Source: Chitinibacter bivalviorum
Lineage (GTDB): Bacteria > Pseudomonadota > Gammaproteobacteria > Burkholderiales > Chitinibacteraceae
Direction: 5' to 3'
Length of the DNA stretch: 64,000 nucleotides
Assembly (NCBI RefSeq): GCF_013403565.1
Contig: NZ_CP058627.1
Span: forward strand, 1,798,001 to 1,862,000
Position numbers and translations under genes: made by a program. Positions 37,419-46,699 of this stretch are shown here, piece by piece. How positions within the stretch are numbered: position 1 is the stretch's first letter; each line of letters begins with the position of its first letter. Below the pieces are notes generated by a model. That model did no database searches. It was not told the DNA's origin and saw nothing but the letters and a program-made list of their open reading frames with translations.

Positions 37419-39050
37419 ATGGCAAAAAAGAACCCTGACTGGTGGCGTGGCGCGGTGATTTATCAGGTTTACCCCAGAAGTTTTCAAGATAGCAATGGCG
37501 ATGGTGTGGGCGATTTACCCGGCATCATCAGCAAAATGCCCTATCTGGCCGACCTAAACATCGATGCGATATGGATTTCGCCTTTCTTCAAATCACCGAT
37601 GGCCGACTTTGGCTACGACGTTAGCGACTATCGCGATGTCGACCCCCTGTTTGGCACGCTAGCTGACTTCGATGTTCTGCTCAAAGCCGCACACAAGGCC
37701 AAGCTCAAAATCATCATTGACCAAGTTTTGTCTCACACCTCAGAAGAACACGCCTGGTTTAAAGAAAGTCGCAGCTCACGCACTAACCCAAAAGCAGACT
37801 GGTACGTCTGGGCCGACCCCCAGCCCGATGGCACGCCTCCGAATAATTGGCTATCGGTCTTTGGCGGCAGCGCGTGGCAATGGGATAGTCGCCGCTGCCA
37901 ATATTATTTGCACAATTTCCTCACCAGCCAGCCCGACTTGAACTTCCATCATAAAGAAGTGCAAAAAGCCATTTTGGGCGAGGTGGAATTTTGGCTTAAA
38001 CGTGGCGTGGATGGCTTTCGCTTTGACGCCTGCATTTTCCATTTTCATGATAAAAAACTGCGCAACAATCCAGCCGCCCTCGTTGCCGACACCACCAGCG
38101 TTGCGGCGACCAATCCTTACGGCATGCAGCAACACAAATACGATAAATCGCAGCCAGAAAATATTAAATTTTTGAAAAAACTGCGCAAGTTGCTCGATAA
38201 ATATGGCGCCGCCAGCGTGGGCGAAATTGGCGACGATGATTCACCGAGCCGCATGGCCGAGTACACCGAAGGTGGCGATAAATTTCATCAGGCCTATAGC
38301 TTTGATTTGCTCACTGAAACCTTTACCGCCGCACACATCCGTCAGCAAGTCGAAACGATGGAGCAGAAATTTGCTCAGCTCGATAAACCAGGCTGGATGT
38401 GTTGGTCCATCGGCAATCACGACGTACCGCGCGTTGCAACGCGCTGGGGGAAAAATGCAGGCGGCGCTCAATTTGCCAAGCTGATGATCGCACTGCAAGG
38501 CAGCTTGCGCGGCTCATTTTGCATGTACCAAGGCGACGAACTCGGCCTGATCGAAGCCGATATTCCGTTTGAGTTATTGCAAGACCCCTACGGCAAAGCC
38601 TTCTGGCCCGAATTCAAAGGGCGCGACGGCTGCCGCACGCCGATGCCGTGGGAAGCGGGCAAACCCAATGCGGGCTTTTCCAGCGGCACACCTTGGCTCC
38701 CCATTCCCGCCGAACACGTCTTGGCCAGCGCCGACACGCAGGAAAAACCTCGCGAATCAATCTTGAATTTCACACGGCGTTTTTTGGCTTGGCGCCGCAA
38801 GCAGGCCATCATCGTCAAAGGCGAAATTCAATTCCTCCCCGCCCCCGAGCCTTTATTGCTGTTTGAGCGCGTCGATGACAAAAACAAAGTACTGATCGCC
38901 TTTAACCTCAGCGACAAGCCACAAAAAATCGACCCCCCCAAAGGCTGGGAAAAAATCACCGCCATGGATGGGCACGGTTTGATGGGCGGCGCGGTGAATA
39001 AAAAGCAAATTGTGCTGCAAGCTTGGGGCGGGTATTTCGGCATCATCTAA
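37419..39050 (+). CDS. GH13 alpha-glucosidase (oligo-1,6-glucosidase/maltase type)
   Basis: A 543-residue cytoplasmic GH13 enzyme that hydrolyses terminal glucose from malto- or isomalto-oligosaccharides. Start region WWRGAVIYQVYPRSFQDSNG. Catalytic motifs are DQVLSHTSEEHAW, GVDGFRFDACIF (nucleophile Asp), SVGEIGDDD (acid/base Glu) and SIGNHDVPRVATRWG. The ATG at 37419 has AAGGA upstream; the longer frame to 37329 has none. It is divergent from the glycogen operon and probably handles the short oligosaccharides released during glycogen breakdown. Confidence 0.92.
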   Translation: MAKKNPDWWRGAVIYQVYPRSFQDSNGDGVGDLPGIISKMPYLADLNIDAIWISPFFKSPMADFGYDVSDYRDVDPLFGTLADFDVLLKAAHKAKLKIIIDQVLSHTSEEHAWFKESRSSRTNPKADWYVWADPQPDGTPPNNWLSVFGGSAWQWDSRRCQYYLHNFLTSQPDLNFHHKEVQKAILGEVEFWLKRGVDGFRFDACIFHFHDKKLRNNPAALVADTTSVAATNPYGMQQHKYDKSQPENIKFLKKLRKLLDKYGAASVGEIGDDDSPSRMAEYTEGGDKFHQAYSFDLLTETFTAAHIRQQVETMEQKFAQLDKPGWMCWSIGNHDVPRVATRWGKNAGGAQFAKLMIALQGSLRGSFCMYQGDELGLIEADIPFELLQDPYGKAFWPEFKGRDGCRTPMPWEAGKPNAGFSSGTPWLPIPAEHVLASADTQEKPRESILNFTRRFLAWRRKQAIIVKGEIQFLPAPEPLLLFERVDDKNKVLIAFNLSDKPQKIDPPKGWEKITAMDGHGLMGGAVNKKQIVLQAWGGYFGII

Positions 39051-39161
39051 GCACCGCTGCCTTCTAGAACCATATGCAACACTTAGACCTAGAACACAGA
39101 CTTTGCGCCATACCCGTGGCAAAATCTGACTCTCGGCTTAAGAAAAAAACTAGGAATAGAA

Positions 39162-39788
39162 ATGAAACTGATCAAACTAGCAGTTTTGCTAAGCACTTTA
39201 GTAGCAGCAAGCTTTGCGCAGGCCTCCTTTAGCAACGCCAGCTTTGAAAACAACAACGTTAGCGGCGGGTATTTATATGCTCCCCAAGTTGTCGCCACCG
39301 GCTGGAGTTTTGCCAATGGCGCAGGAGTTTCCGCTAATAGCACGGCGTGGGGTGGTATCACCCAGAGCGGCAATTATTTTGCCTTCTTGCAAAATACAGC
39401 TTCAATTAGCCAGACTTTCAATAATACGAATGCGGCTAACTTGAGCTTCAGCTTCGATTTGGCGCAGCGTAGCGCATGGAATAATGGCGGAGCGCAAACG
39501 ATTGACGTGCTGTTTGATAATCAAAAATACGCCAGCTTTACTCCAAAAAACAGTTTGGGCTGGGATACGTGGGGCAGCTTTAGCTTTACGGTTAACAATG
39601 TAAATGCAGGTAGCCACACACTGGCCTTTATCGGGGTAAACCCACTCCATGCGGGCGATACTGCGGCATTCCTTGATAACGTCGCAGTCAATGTTGCGCC
39701 TGTGCCAGAGCCAGAGACCTATGCCTTAATGGGTATGGGTTTAGTTGCATTAATCGCCGCGCGCCGTCGCAAAATGAAGGCAGCTTGA
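39162..39788 (+). CDS. PEP-CTERM sorting domain protein
   Basis: A 208-residue exported protein. Signal peptide 1-21 (cut after SFAQA); a beta-rich body with many Asn, Ser and Gly residues that begins FSNASFENNNVSGG; and a C-terminal PEP-CTERM tail, VPEPETYALMGMGLVALIAA followed by RRRK. Such tails are processed by exosortase in bacteria that make exopolysaccharide; no exosortase gene is in the window. The body resembles the carbohydrate-binding-like jelly-roll domains common in these proteins. AGGA precedes the ATG. It is monocistronic with its own terminator. Confidence 0.9.
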   Translation: MKLIKLAVLLSTLVAASFAQASFSNASFENNNVSGGYLYAPQVVATGWSFANGAGVSANSTAWGGITQSGNYFAFLQNTASISQTFNNTNAANLSFSFDLAQRSAWNNGGAQTIDVLFDNQKYASFTPKNSLGWDTWGSFSFTVNNVNAGSHTLAFIGVNPLHAGDTAAFLDNVAVNVAPVPEPETYALMGMGLVALIAARRRKMKAA

Positions 39789-39825
39789 TTGGCGTTTGAT
39801 TGAAGCGATTCATCACTAGTATCAC

Positions 39826-39852
39826 AACGGCTCGCCTTGCGAGCCGTTTTTC
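39826..39852 (+). terminator. Terminator after the PEP-CTERM gene
   Basis: A perfect stem AACGGCTCGC-CTT-GCGAGCCGTT is followed by a T run. Confidence 0.9.
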
Positions 39853-39867
39853 CTTCCTTACCTAGTA

Positions 39868-39916
39868 GAGTATTGCCATGAAATCACTATAAATGTTGAT
39901 TTTTATGGCAATACCC
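39868..39916 (+). repeat. 49-bp palindromic repeat, copy 4
   Basis: Runs from GAGTATTGCCAT to ATGGCAATACCC, with long arms (about 18 pairs with two mismatches) and an A/T-rich loop. It lies just beyond the terminator of the PEP-CTERM gene, the only intergenic copy separated from its gene by a terminator. Confidence 0.85.
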
Positions 39917-40010
39917 CACCCACCTAACCAGCACGTCCACCGTAAACTTTCGGCATGGGCAGAAACCGAGTAAAATAGTCAGTCTTTCTAGCCAGACCGA
40001 AATCACCGCC

Positions 40011-40763
40011 ATGCTAGCCCGTTTGCGTGAAAATATTCGCGTGGTTTTTGACCGCGACCCTGCAGCCCGCTCGACACTGGAAGTGGTGATCTGTTATCCA
40101 GGTTTTCATGCATTAACCCTGCACATCGTGGCGCATGGATTGTGGAAGCGTGACTGGAAACTATTGGGGCGTATAGTCTCGCACGCCTCACGCTTCTTGA
40201 CTGGCATCGAGATACACCCCGGAGCCACTATCGGCCGACGGGTTTTTATCGATCACGGCATGGGCATTGTCATCGGTGAAACGGCCGAAATTGGCGACGA
40301 TTGCACGCTTTACCATGGTGTCACACTGGGCGGCACCTCATGGAATCATGGCAAGCGCCACCCGACCTTGGGCAAGGGCGTCATCATTGGCGCGGGCGCA
40401 AAGATACTTGGGCCAATTACGCTGCACGACGGCGCTAAGGTCGGCTCAAACGCTGTTGTGGTCAAAGACGTACCAGAAAACGCCACTGCAATTGGCATTC
40501 CAGCTCGCGTACTGGCGGCGCAAATCGAACAAGCTCGTGAAGAAAAAGCCGAACAACTCGGTTTTTCTGCTTACGGCGTGGGCGCTGATATGAACGATCC
40601 GATGGTGAAAGCGATCCATGGCCTGCTCGATCATTCGGTCACCACCGACAAACGCCTGGAAATGGTGCTGGCTCGTCTTGAAGCCTTGGGCGTTGACTGC
40701 GCCGAAGAAAGGGCAACAGCCGATAAGTTTGACCCAACTTACCTCAATAAAATCGTTGATTAA
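40011..40763 (+). CDS. cysE: Serine O-acetyltransferase
   Basis: A 250-residue cytoplasmic enzyme that acetylates serine to O-acetylserine for cysteine synthesis. N-terminal helical part, then the left-handed parallel beta-helix with hexapeptide repeats: [40 protein letters not shown] (catalytic His and Asp), [13 protein letters not shown]. The C-terminal tail is extended compared with short CysE forms. It directly precedes iscR, a common betaproteobacterial arrangement linking cysteine supply to IscS. No obvious ribosome site precedes the ATG. Confidence 0.95.
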   Translation: MLARLRENIRVVFDRDPAARSTLEVVICYPGFHALTLHIVAHGLWKRDWKLLGRIVSHASRFLTGIEIHPGATIGRRVFIDHGMGIVIGETAEIGDDCTLYHGVTLGGTSWNHGKRHPTLGKGVIIGAGAKILGPITLHDGAKVGSNAVVVKDVPENATAIGIPARVLAAQIEQAREEKAEQLGFSAYGVGADMNDPMVKAIHGLLDHSVTTDKRLEMVLARLEALGVDCAEERATADKFDPTYLNKIVD

Positions 40764-40784
40764 GACCACCTAGCCCCCAAGAAT

Positions 40785-40842
40785 ATAGTTGACTGAACTA
40801 GTCGGGTTTTTACTTGACTAAAACACTAGGTTATTTTACGAT
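40785..40842 (+). promoter_or_regulatory. isc promoter with two adjacent IscR type 1-like sites
   Basis: Two 25-bp sites lie end to end. The first (40785-40809) begins ATAGTTGACTGAACTAGTC and matches the E. coli type 1 IscR consensus at nearly all positions. The second (40810-40834) begins TTACTTGACTAAAACACTAG and is somewhat weaker. The second site contains TTGACT (40814-40819), which with TACGAT (40837-40842) at 17-base spacing makes a plausible promoter for iscR. Holo-IscR binding would therefore block the -35 element, giving autoregulation. Confidence 0.75.
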
Positions 40843-40872
40843 TCGCTCTATGCTTTTCACCAAGGATGCACC

Positions 40873-41349
40873 ATGCGCTTGACCACAAAAGGCCGCTTCG
40901 CCGTTACTGCGATGCTGGATTTGGCCCTTCGCCAAGCCAATGGCCCCGTCACGCTAGCGGGCATTAGCGAGCGGCAACATATTTCGCTGTCTTACCTGGA
41001 GCAATTGTTCGGTAAGCTGCGCCGTCGTGAATTGGTTGAAAGCGTGCGCGGCCCCGGCGGTGGTTACTGTCTGGCGCGTGCCGCCTGTGAGATCACCGTC
41101 GCCGAGATTATCCAAGCGGTCGACGAGCCCATTGATGCCACCCAATGCGGCGGCCGCGAAAACTGTCGCGACGAATCGCGCTGTATGACGCACGATTTAT
41201 GGACCGAACTAAACACCACGATCCATGGCTTTTTATCGGGCGTCACGCTCGCCAGCCTGATCGAGAAACAGCAAGAGAAAACCAAACGTTGCGCGGACAC
41301 ACTCACGGTAGTGAAAGACCAGCGCCTTAGCGTTTTGAATGCCCATTAA
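40873..41349 (+). CDS. iscR: Fe-S cluster regulator IscR
   Basis: A 158-residue Rrf2-family regulator. Winged helix at the N-terminus ([32 protein letters not shown]). The [2Fe-2S] ligands Cys92, Cys98, Cys104 and His107 are all at the same positions as in E. coli IscR. In the cluster-bound form it represses the isc operon; the two sites upstream fit this. AAGGA lies before the ATG. The C-terminal tail after residue 135 is not conserved. Confidence 0.96.
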   Translation: MRLTTKGRFAVTAMLDLALRQANGPVTLAGISERQHISLSYLEQLFGKLRRRELVESVRGPGGGYCLARAACEITVAEIIQAVDEPIDATQCGGRENCRDESRCMTHDLWTELNTTIHGFLSGVTLASLIEKQQEKTKRCADTLTVVKDQRLSVLNAH

Positions 41350-41391
41350 TTTATCGCCTAATTTAGTCGTATTGCATCCGGAGCAAAGCTC

Positions 41392-42606
41392 ATGACTCAG
41401 CAAAAACCAATCTATCTTGACTACTCAGCAACGACACCAGTTGATCCGCGCGTTGCCGCCAAGATGATTCCTTACCTCACCGAAATGTTTGGCAACCCAG
41501 CCAGCCGTTCGCACCCATTTGGTTGGGAAGCAGAAGCCGCGGTGGAAGAAGCCCGTGAGGAAGTGGCCAAGCTCGTCAATTGCGATCCGAAAGAAATCGT
41601 CTTCACCTCTGGCGCGACTGAATCGATCAATCTGGCGCTCAAAGGCGCGGCGCACTTTTACCAGACTAAAGGCAAACACATCATCACGGTAAAAACCGAG
41701 CACAAAGCAACGCTCGACACCGTGCGTGAACTGGAGCGCGAAGGCTTTGAAGCCACCTACATGGACGTGCAAGAAAACGGTTTGCTCGATCTAGAAGCAC
41801 TGAAAGCTGCGATCCGTTCAGATACGATTTTGATCTCTGTCATGTCAGTGAACAACGAGATCGGCGTGATTCAAGATATCGCGACGATTGGCGAAATCTG
41901 CCGCGAGCGCGGCATCGTGTTCCACGTGGATAGCGCACAAGCCACGGGCAAAATCGCGCTTGATTTGTCGAGCTTAAAAGTTGACTTGATGAGCTTCTCT
42001 GGCCACAAAACGTACGGTCCGAAAGGCATTGGCGCTTTGTATATTCGCCGCAAACCACGTATCCGTCTAGAAGCGCAAATGCACGGCGGCGGTCACGAGC
42101 GCGGTTTCCGCTCTGGCACTTTGGCGACGCACCAGATCGTCGGTCTGGGCGAAGCATTCCGCATTGCGCGGGAAGATATGGTTGAGGAAAACAAACGCAT
42201 CGGCGCGTTGCGCGATCGTTTGTGGAATGGCTTAAAAGCCATCGAAGAAACGCATTTGAACGGTGATATGGCGCAACGCGTGCCGCACAATCTGAACGTG
42301 AGCTTCAATTACGTTGAAGGCGAATCGCTGATTATGGCGCTGAAAGACTTGGCGGTATCGTCAGGCTCGGCCTGTACCTCTGCTTCGCTGGAGCCATCTT
42401 ACGTATTGCGCGCCTTGGGTCGTTCGGACGAATTGGCGCACAGCTCGATTCGCTTCACGATTGGCCGCTTTACCACGGAAGCCGAAATCGACTACGCGAT
42501 TGAGCTGATCAAAGGCAAGATCGACAAGCTGCGTGCGTTGTCGCCGTTGTGGGATATGTACAAAGAAGGTATCGATATCAGTACCATCGAATGGGCAGCC
42601 CACTAA
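41392..42606 (+). CDS. iscS: Cysteine desulfurase IscS
   Basis: A 404-residue PLP enzyme (same length as E. coli IscS) that takes sulfur from cysteine for Fe-S cluster assembly and tRNA thiolation. It has [14 protein letters not shown] at the start, [11 protein letters not shown], the PLP lysine in [19 protein letters not shown], and the mobile active-site loop [20 protein letters not shown] with Cys near position 328. The C-terminus, [15 protein letters not shown], is the IscU-binding tail. The 261-bp gap to iscU is unusually long and full of repeats. Confidence 0.97.
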   Translation: MTQQKPIYLDYSATTPVDPRVAAKMIPYLTEMFGNPASRSHPFGWEAEAAVEEAREEVAKLVNCDPKEIVFTSGATESINLALKGAAHFYQTKGKHIITVKTEHKATLDTVRELEREGFEATYMDVQENGLLDLEALKAAIRSDTILISVMSVNNEIGVIQDIATIGEICRERGIVFHVDSAQATGKIALDLSSLKVDLMSFSGHKTYGPKGIGALYIRRKPRIRLEAQMHGGGHERGFRSGTLATHQIVGLGEAFRIAREDMVEENKRIGALRDRLWNGLKAIEETHLNGDMAQRVPHNLNVSFNYVEGESLIMALKDLAVSSGSACTSASLEPSYVLRALGRSDELAHSSIRFTIGRFTTEAEIDYAIELIKGKIDKLRALSPLWDMYKEGIDISTIEWAAH

Positions 42607-42621
42607 AAATTGACTGCGGCT

Positions 42622-42699
42622 CGTGACGCCATACGGCGTTGCGAAACCGCTTGTTTACAGCAGTAAACGGCGCGGCTCCGCGCCTTGTCTGGCATCACG
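42622..42699 (+). repeat. Nested hairpin element between iscS and iscU
   Basis: An outer 10-bp stem (CGTGACGCCA / TGGCATCACG, one mismatch) encloses two perfect small hairpins, GTTTAC-AGCA-GTAAAC and GGCGCGG-CTC-CGCGCC, plus the alternative pairing GACGCC / GGCGTT. The transcript could fold into a branched structure. No U run follows, so it is not a standard terminator; it may process or stabilise the mRNA or be a dispersed repeat. Confidence 0.55.
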
Positions 42700-42787
42700 A
42701 TCCACGCCAATTTGCTTGGCTTAAATCAGATTCAGGCAACTGATAAAATTTGAGAACAATACAAAAATTCGCTGGCAAGAAGCACAG

Positions 42788-42822
42788 CCGCAGACAGTAC
42801 AAATAGTACGGCAAGGCGAAGC
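42788..42822 (+). repeat. Neisseria-like intergenic repeat motif
   Basis: The stretch from CCGCAGACAGTAC through AAATAGTACGGCAAGGCGAA resembles, from memory, an intergenic sequence very common in Neisseria genomes. It sits 45 bases before iscU. Its presence here supports placement in or near Neisseriales; the resemblance needs a search to confirm. Confidence 0.4.
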
Positions 42823-42867
42823 GACCCAGACAGCGGATTTTTGGCTTATTACGAAGAGGCACACGAA

Positions 42868-43251
42868 ATGGCATATAGCGAACAAGTACTCGACCACTAC
42901 GAAAACCCGCGCAACGTTGGCGCTTTTGATAAAGGCGACGACACCGTAGGTACTGGCATGGTCGGCGCGCCAGCCTGTGGCGACGTGATGAAGCTGCAAA
43001 TTAAAGTCGGCGAAGACGGCTTGATTACCGATGCAAAATTCAAAACCTACGGCTGTGGCTCGGCGATTGCTTCATCATCACTCGTGACTGAGTGGGTGAA
43101 AGGCAAAACGCTCGACGAAGCTTTGGCGATCAAAAACACCCAAATCGCTGAAGAATTGGCCTTGCCACCGGTTAAAATTCACTGCTCGATTCTCGCTGAA
43201 GACGCGATCAAAGCGGCGGTTGAAGATTACAAGCAAAAGCACGGCAATTAA
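42868..43251 (+). CDS. iscU: Fe-S cluster scaffold IscU
   Basis: A 127-residue scaffold on which [2Fe-2S] and [4Fe-4S] clusters are built. The three ligand cysteines are Cys37 (GAPACGD), Cys63 (YGCGSA) and Cys106 (KIHCSILA). The LPPVK motif recognised by HscA is at 99-103. The start at 42868 gives the standard N-terminus MAYSEQVLDHYENPRN; a longer frame adds nine residues with no ribosome site. It is followed by a 49-bp repeat before iscA. Confidence 0.97.
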   Translation: MAYSEQVLDHYENPRNVGAFDKGDDTVGTGMVGAPACGDVMKLQIKVGEDGLITDAKFKTYGCGSAIASSSLVTEWVKGKTLDEALAIKNTQIAEELALPPVKIHCSILAEDAIKAAVEDYKQKHGN

Positions 43252-43257
43252 TTCCCT

Positions 43258-43306
43258 GGGTATAGCGCCAAAGATCTTTCATCAATTGATTTTCGGCGCA
43301 ATACCC
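43258..43306 (+). repeat. 49-bp palindromic repeat, copy 5
   Basis: Runs GGGTATAGCGCC to GGCGCAATACCC, with one mismatch in the 12-base arms. It fills the iscU-iscA gap, starting six bases after the iscU stop and ending three bases before the iscA ribosome site GGAG. Confidence 0.9.
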
Positions 43307-43320
43307 TACTGGAGTAAAAC

Positions 43321-43644
43321 ATGGCACTGACATTAAGCGAAGCGGCAGCCAACCACGTTGCCAATTTCCTCAAAAAACGCGGCAAAGGCCTTGGCATTCG
43401 TCTAGCGGTGAAAACCTCAGGCTGCTCAGGGATGGCGTACAAGCTCGAATTCGTTGACGTTGAAAGCGAAACCGATCTGGTATTCGAGAGCTTTGGCACC
43501 AAGATTTATACCGATGCCAAATCATTGGCGTATCTTGATGGCACCGAGCTCGATTACACCAAGGAAGGCTTGAACGAAGGTTTCAAATTCAACAACCCGA
43601 ACGTGAAAAACGAATGCGGTTGTGGTGAAAGCTTCGGCGTTTAA
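43321..43644 (+). CDS. iscA: A-type Fe-S carrier IscA
   Basis: A 107-residue A-type carrier that accepts clusters or iron during Fe-S assembly. The three conserved cysteines are present: [16 protein letters not shown] (Cys35) and ECGCGESF (Cys99 and Cys101). Length and sequence match E. coli IscA. GGAG precedes the ATG, directly after a 49-bp repeat. Confidence 0.96.
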   Translation: MALTLSEAAANHVANFLKKRGKGLGIRLAVKTSGCSGMAYKLEFVDVESETDLVFESFGTKIYTDAKSLAYLDGTELDYTKEGLNEGFKFNNPNVKNECGCGESFGV

Positions 43645-43655
43645 GGGCTTGCAAC

Positions 43656-43735
43656 GTAGGGGGCAATAAGGCGTGAGCCGCATTGCGCCATCGTCCTAAA
43701 AATCGGTGCAATGCGCGTAGCTTATTGCACCCTAC
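43656..43735 (+). repeat. 80-bp nested inverted repeat (GTAGGG type)
   Basis: Outer arms GTAGGGGGCAATAAG and CTTATTGCACCCTAC (one mismatch), and inner arms CGCATTGCGCC and GGTGCAATGCG. It fills the iscA-hscB gap. The GTAGGGTG-type ends recall dispersed elements seen in many proteobacteria and also the interior of the MITE at 61354. Confidence 0.75.
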
Positions 43736-43750
43736 CAGCTCACTATTCCC

Positions 43751-44281
43751 ATGATAGATTTCGCGCAATCCCATTTTGTCCTGTTTGGCCTCACCCCCGC
43801 GTTCAGCATCGACACGAAAACCCTCGATGCGCATTATCGTGAGCAAGTTGCGCAGTATCACCCCGATCGCTTTGCGACTGCCGCCGATGCCGAGCGTCTC
43901 GCTAGCCTGCAAGCGGCCACGCACATCAACGAAGCCTACCAAACGCTGAAATCCGCCCTGCCCCGCGCGCGTTATTTGCTGCAATTGGCGGGCGTTGATA
44001 CGCAGGAAGAAACCAATACCGCAATGCCGATGGATTTTTTGATGGCGCAAATGGAATGGCGTGAAAGTATTGCCGATGCCAAAGCCAGCCAAAATGTCGA
44101 TGCACTGGAAAATCTAGCGCGCGAAATGCGCGCTGAAATGCAAGCCTTAGAAGATAAACTCGCCACACAAATCGACGCGCAACAAGACTTTGTCAATGCA
44201 GCGATGAGCGTGCGAAAATTACGTTTTATGGAAAAGCTGGATCAGGAAATTGGTGACGCGATAGAAGCGGTTTTGTATTAA
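43751..44281 (+). CDS. hscB: Fe-S co-chaperone HscB
   Basis: A 176-residue J-type co-chaperone that delivers IscU to HscA and stimulates its ATPase. The J domain (about 5-75) has the HPD motif in QYHPDRFATAAD and NEAYQTLKSALPRARYLL. The C-terminal three-helix domain (PMDFLMAQMEWRESI) binds IscU. It lies between iscA and hscA as usual, but both gaps are occupied by repeats. Confidence 0.95.
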   Translation: MIDFAQSHFVLFGLTPAFSIDTKTLDAHYREQVAQYHPDRFATAADAERLASLQAATHINEAYQTLKSALPRARYLLQLAGVDTQEETNTAMPMDFLMAQMEWRESIADAKASQNVDALENLAREMRAEMQALEDKLATQIDAQQDFVNAAMSVRKLRFMEKLDQEIGDAIEAVLY

Positions 44282-44303
44282 ACGCTCTCGCACACCCCAG
44301 CCA

Positions 44304-44352
44304 GGGTATATGCCTGAAATCGTTTTAGATAAATAATTTCAGGCATATACCC
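44304..44352 (+). repeat. 49-bp palindromic repeat, copy 6 (perfect palindrome arms)
   Basis: The most symmetric copy: 17-bp perfect arms GGGTATATGCCTGAAAT / ATTTCAGGCATATACCC around a 15-base loop. It lies in the hscB-hscA gap, 22 bases after the hscB stop. No U tract follows, and hscA continues the operon. Confidence 0.95.
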
Positions 44353-44389
44353 TAATTATTCTTCACTGATTATTTTAGGATTTAAGCCA

Positions 44390-46282
44390 ATGGCTTTGTT
44401 GCAAATCTCCGAACCCGGCCTTTCAGCCGCACCTCATCAACACCGATTGGCGGTGGGGATCGACTTGGGGACGACCAATTCATTGGTAGCGACAGTCAAA
44501 AGTGGCAGCGCCGCTTGCCTGCCCGATCACGATGGCCGCGAGCTGCTGCCTTCGGTCGTGCATTACGGTCGTGAAGGCGATTTGTTAGTCGGTCGCAGCG
44601 CACAAGCCAAGCAAAACGAAGATCCCAGCAACACCATTGTGTCGGTGAAGCGCTTTATGGGCCGCGGCATTAACGACATCGCCGACCTGGCAACGCCGTA
44701 TCGCTTCGCCGATCCATCTACAAATCAGTCAGCCGAACAGTCGGCGGGCGAATCGGGCATGCTCAAACTAGTAACCCGCGCCGGCGTGAAAAGCCCGGTA
44801 GAAGTTTCAGGCGAAATCCTGAAAGCCCTGAAAGCACGTGCCGAAGAAAGTCTGGGCGGCGAACTCGTTGGCGCCGTGATCACCGTGCCCGCCTATTTCG
44901 ACGACGCGCAGCGCCAAGCGACTAAAGACGCGGCAAAATTGGCGGGGCTAAATGTCTTGCGCCTACTGAACGAACCGACCGCGGCCGCGATTGCCTATGG
45001 TCTGGATAATGCCTCCGAAGGCACGTATGTGATTTACGACCTGGGCGGCGGCACGTTTGACGTGTCGATTCTGGAGCTAACGCGCGGCGTGTTTGAAGTG
45101 CGCGCGACCAGCGGCGACAGCCAACTCGGTGGCGACGATTTTGACCACCGTATTTATTGCTGGATTTTGGAGCAGGCCGATATTCACGGCCCGAACGCCA
45201 ACGATCAGCGCCTATTGCTAACGCGTGCGCGCGAAGCGAAAGAATCGCTCACCGACCGCGATAGCACGCGCATCACCGCCGTGTTGTCCGATGGCGCCGT
45301 GATTGATTTGGAACTGACCGCCGAGCAATTCCACAAAATGACCGCGCATCAAATCAGCAAAACGTTGCTGCCGGTGAAAAAAGCGCTACGCGACGCGAAA
45401 TTAACGATTGAAGACATCAAAGGCGTCGTCCTCGTTGGCGGTGCAACGCGCATGCCGCATGTCCGCAAAGCGGTGCGCGAATTATTCGGCCAAGAGCCAC
45501 TCACCAACCTAGACCCCGATAAAGTTGTGGCGATTGGCGCGGCGATTCAGGCCAATGTGTTGGCGGGCAATAAGGGCGACGACGAATGGTTGCTGCTCGA
45601 TGTAATTCCGCTCTCGCTCGGTCTGGAAACGATGGGCGGCTTGGTGGAAAAAGTCATTCCGCGCAATAGCACGATCCCGACTGCACGCGCGCAAGAATTC
45701 ACCACATTCAAAGACGGCCAAACGGCGATGGCGATTCATGTGCTGCAAGGCGAGCGCGAGTTGGTGAGCGATTGCCGCAGCTTGGCGCGCTTCGAGCTGC
45801 GCGGCATTCCACCGATGGTGGCGGGTGCGGCGCGCATTCGCGTGACGTTCCAAGTCGACGCCGATGGTTTGCTGTCCGTTTCTGCGCGTGAGCAATCGAC
45901 AGGAATTGAAGCGAGCATTGCCGTGAAGCCATCGTACGGTTTATCAGACGATGAAATCAGCCGCATGCTGACCGAATCAATGACGCACGCGCAAATCGAC
46001 GTACAGGCGCGCAAACTCGCTGAAGCACGCGTCGAAGCCGACAGCATTGTCGCCGCCGTGCTGGTTGCGCTCGATACCGATGGCGACCTGATTAATGCCA
46101 ATGAACGGGCACAAATTGACGACGCGATTGCCAAGCTACGCGCCGCCAACGCGGCACAAGATGCGAATGCCATAATCGCAGCCACCGAACATTTAAATGC
46201 CACCACGGGCGATTTTGCCAGCCGCCGAATGGATGCCGCAGTCAAACGCGGTTTGGCTGGCCATAAAATTACTGAGCTTTAA
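44390..46282 (+). CDS. hscA: Fe-S chaperone HscA
   Basis: A 630-residue Hsp70-type chaperone specialised for IscU. ATPase domain: [46 protein letters not shown] and [17 protein letters not shown]. Substrate-binding domain from about 400 ([14 protein letters not shown]). ATP-driven cycles release the cluster from IscU. Slightly longer than E. coli HscA (616). Confidence 0.97.
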   Translation: MALLQISEPGLSAAPHQHRLAVGIDLGTTNSLVATVKSGSAACLPDHDGRELLPSVVHYGREGDLLVGRSAQAKQNEDPSNTIVSVKRFMGRGINDIADLATPYRFADPSTNQSAEQSAGESGMLKLVTRAGVKSPVEVSGEILKALKARAEESLGGELVGAVITVPAYFDDAQRQATKDAAKLAGLNVLRLLNEPTAAAIAYGLDNASEGTYVIYDLGGGTFDVSILELTRGVFEVRATSGDSQLGGDDFDHRIYCWILEQADIHGPNANDQRLLLTRAREAKESLTDRDSTRITAVLSDGAVIDLELTAEQFHKMTAHQISKTLLPVKKALRDAKLTIEDIKGVVLVGGATRMPHVRKAVRELFGQEPLTNLDPDKVVAIGAAIQANVLAGNKGDDEWLLLDVIPLSLGLETMGGLVEKVIPRNSTIPTARAQEFTTFKDGQTAMAIHVLQGERELVSDCRSLARFELRGIPPMVAGAARIRVTFQVDADGLLSVSAREQSTGIEASIAVKPSYGLSDDEISRMLTESMTHAQIDVQARKLAEARVEADSIVAAVLVALDTDGDLINANERAQIDDAIAKLRAANAAQDANAIIAATEHLNATTGDFASRRMDAAVKRGLAGHKITEL

Positions 46283-46295
46283 GGACTGATCCACC

Positions 46296-46634
46296 ATGAC
46301 TCAAATCGTTATTTTGCCGCACGCGACGCTGTGCCCTGATGGTGCAGTGCTCGACGTTGAGCCGGGTACGACCATTTGCGATGCACTGCTCGCCAATGAC
46401 ATTGAAATCGAACACGCTTGTGAAAAATCCTGCGCCTGTACCACTTGCCATGTATTGGTGCGCGAAGGTTTTAACAGCCTGAACGAAGCCGATGAGCTCG
46501 AAGAAGATCAACTTGATAAAGCATGGGGCTTGGAGTCTTGCTCACGCCTATCGTGCCAAGCCGAAGTGGCTGACACGGATTTGGTCGTTGAGCTGCCTAA
46601 ATACACGATCAATCACGCACGCGAACATCACTAA
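46296..46634 (+). CDS. fdx: ISC-type [2Fe-2S] ferredoxin
   Basis: A 112-residue adrenodoxin-type ferredoxin that donates electrons in Fe-S assembly. Cluster ligands Cys42, Cys48, Cys51 (HACEKSCACTTCHV) and Cys87 (RLSCQAEV) are at the E. coli Fdx positions. It follows hscA by 13 bases. A degenerate 49-bp repeat begins at the base after its stop codon. Confidence 0.96.
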   Translation: MTQIVILPHATLCPDGAVLDVEPGTTICDALLANDIEIEHACEKSCACTTCHVLVREGFNSLNEADELEEDQLDKAWGLESCSRLSCQAEVADTDLVVELPKYTINHAREHH

Positions 46635-46683
46635 GCGTATTGGCTTGAAAACCTTTGATTGATTAGCCTTCATGGCAATACAT
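46635..46683 (+). repeat. 49-bp palindromic repeat, copy 7 (degenerate)
   Basis: Runs GCGTATTGGC to GGCAATACAT in the fdx-iscX gap, starting immediately after the fdx stop. Both ends are diverged but the length is still exactly 49 bp and the GAAAAC...GATT core is recognisable. Together with the iscX ribosome site it fills the whole gap. Confidence 0.7.
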
Positions 46684-46699
46684 GACAGGAGTATCAATA

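Noticed and set aside
42721..42999. Minus-strand frame of 92 aa across the iscS-iscU gap
   Set aside because: Overlaps iscU and repeat sequence, with no ribosome site or recognisable domain.
45736..46245. Minus-strand frame of 169 aa within hscA
   Set aside because: Ser/Ala-rich mirror of hscA codons; no ribosome site.
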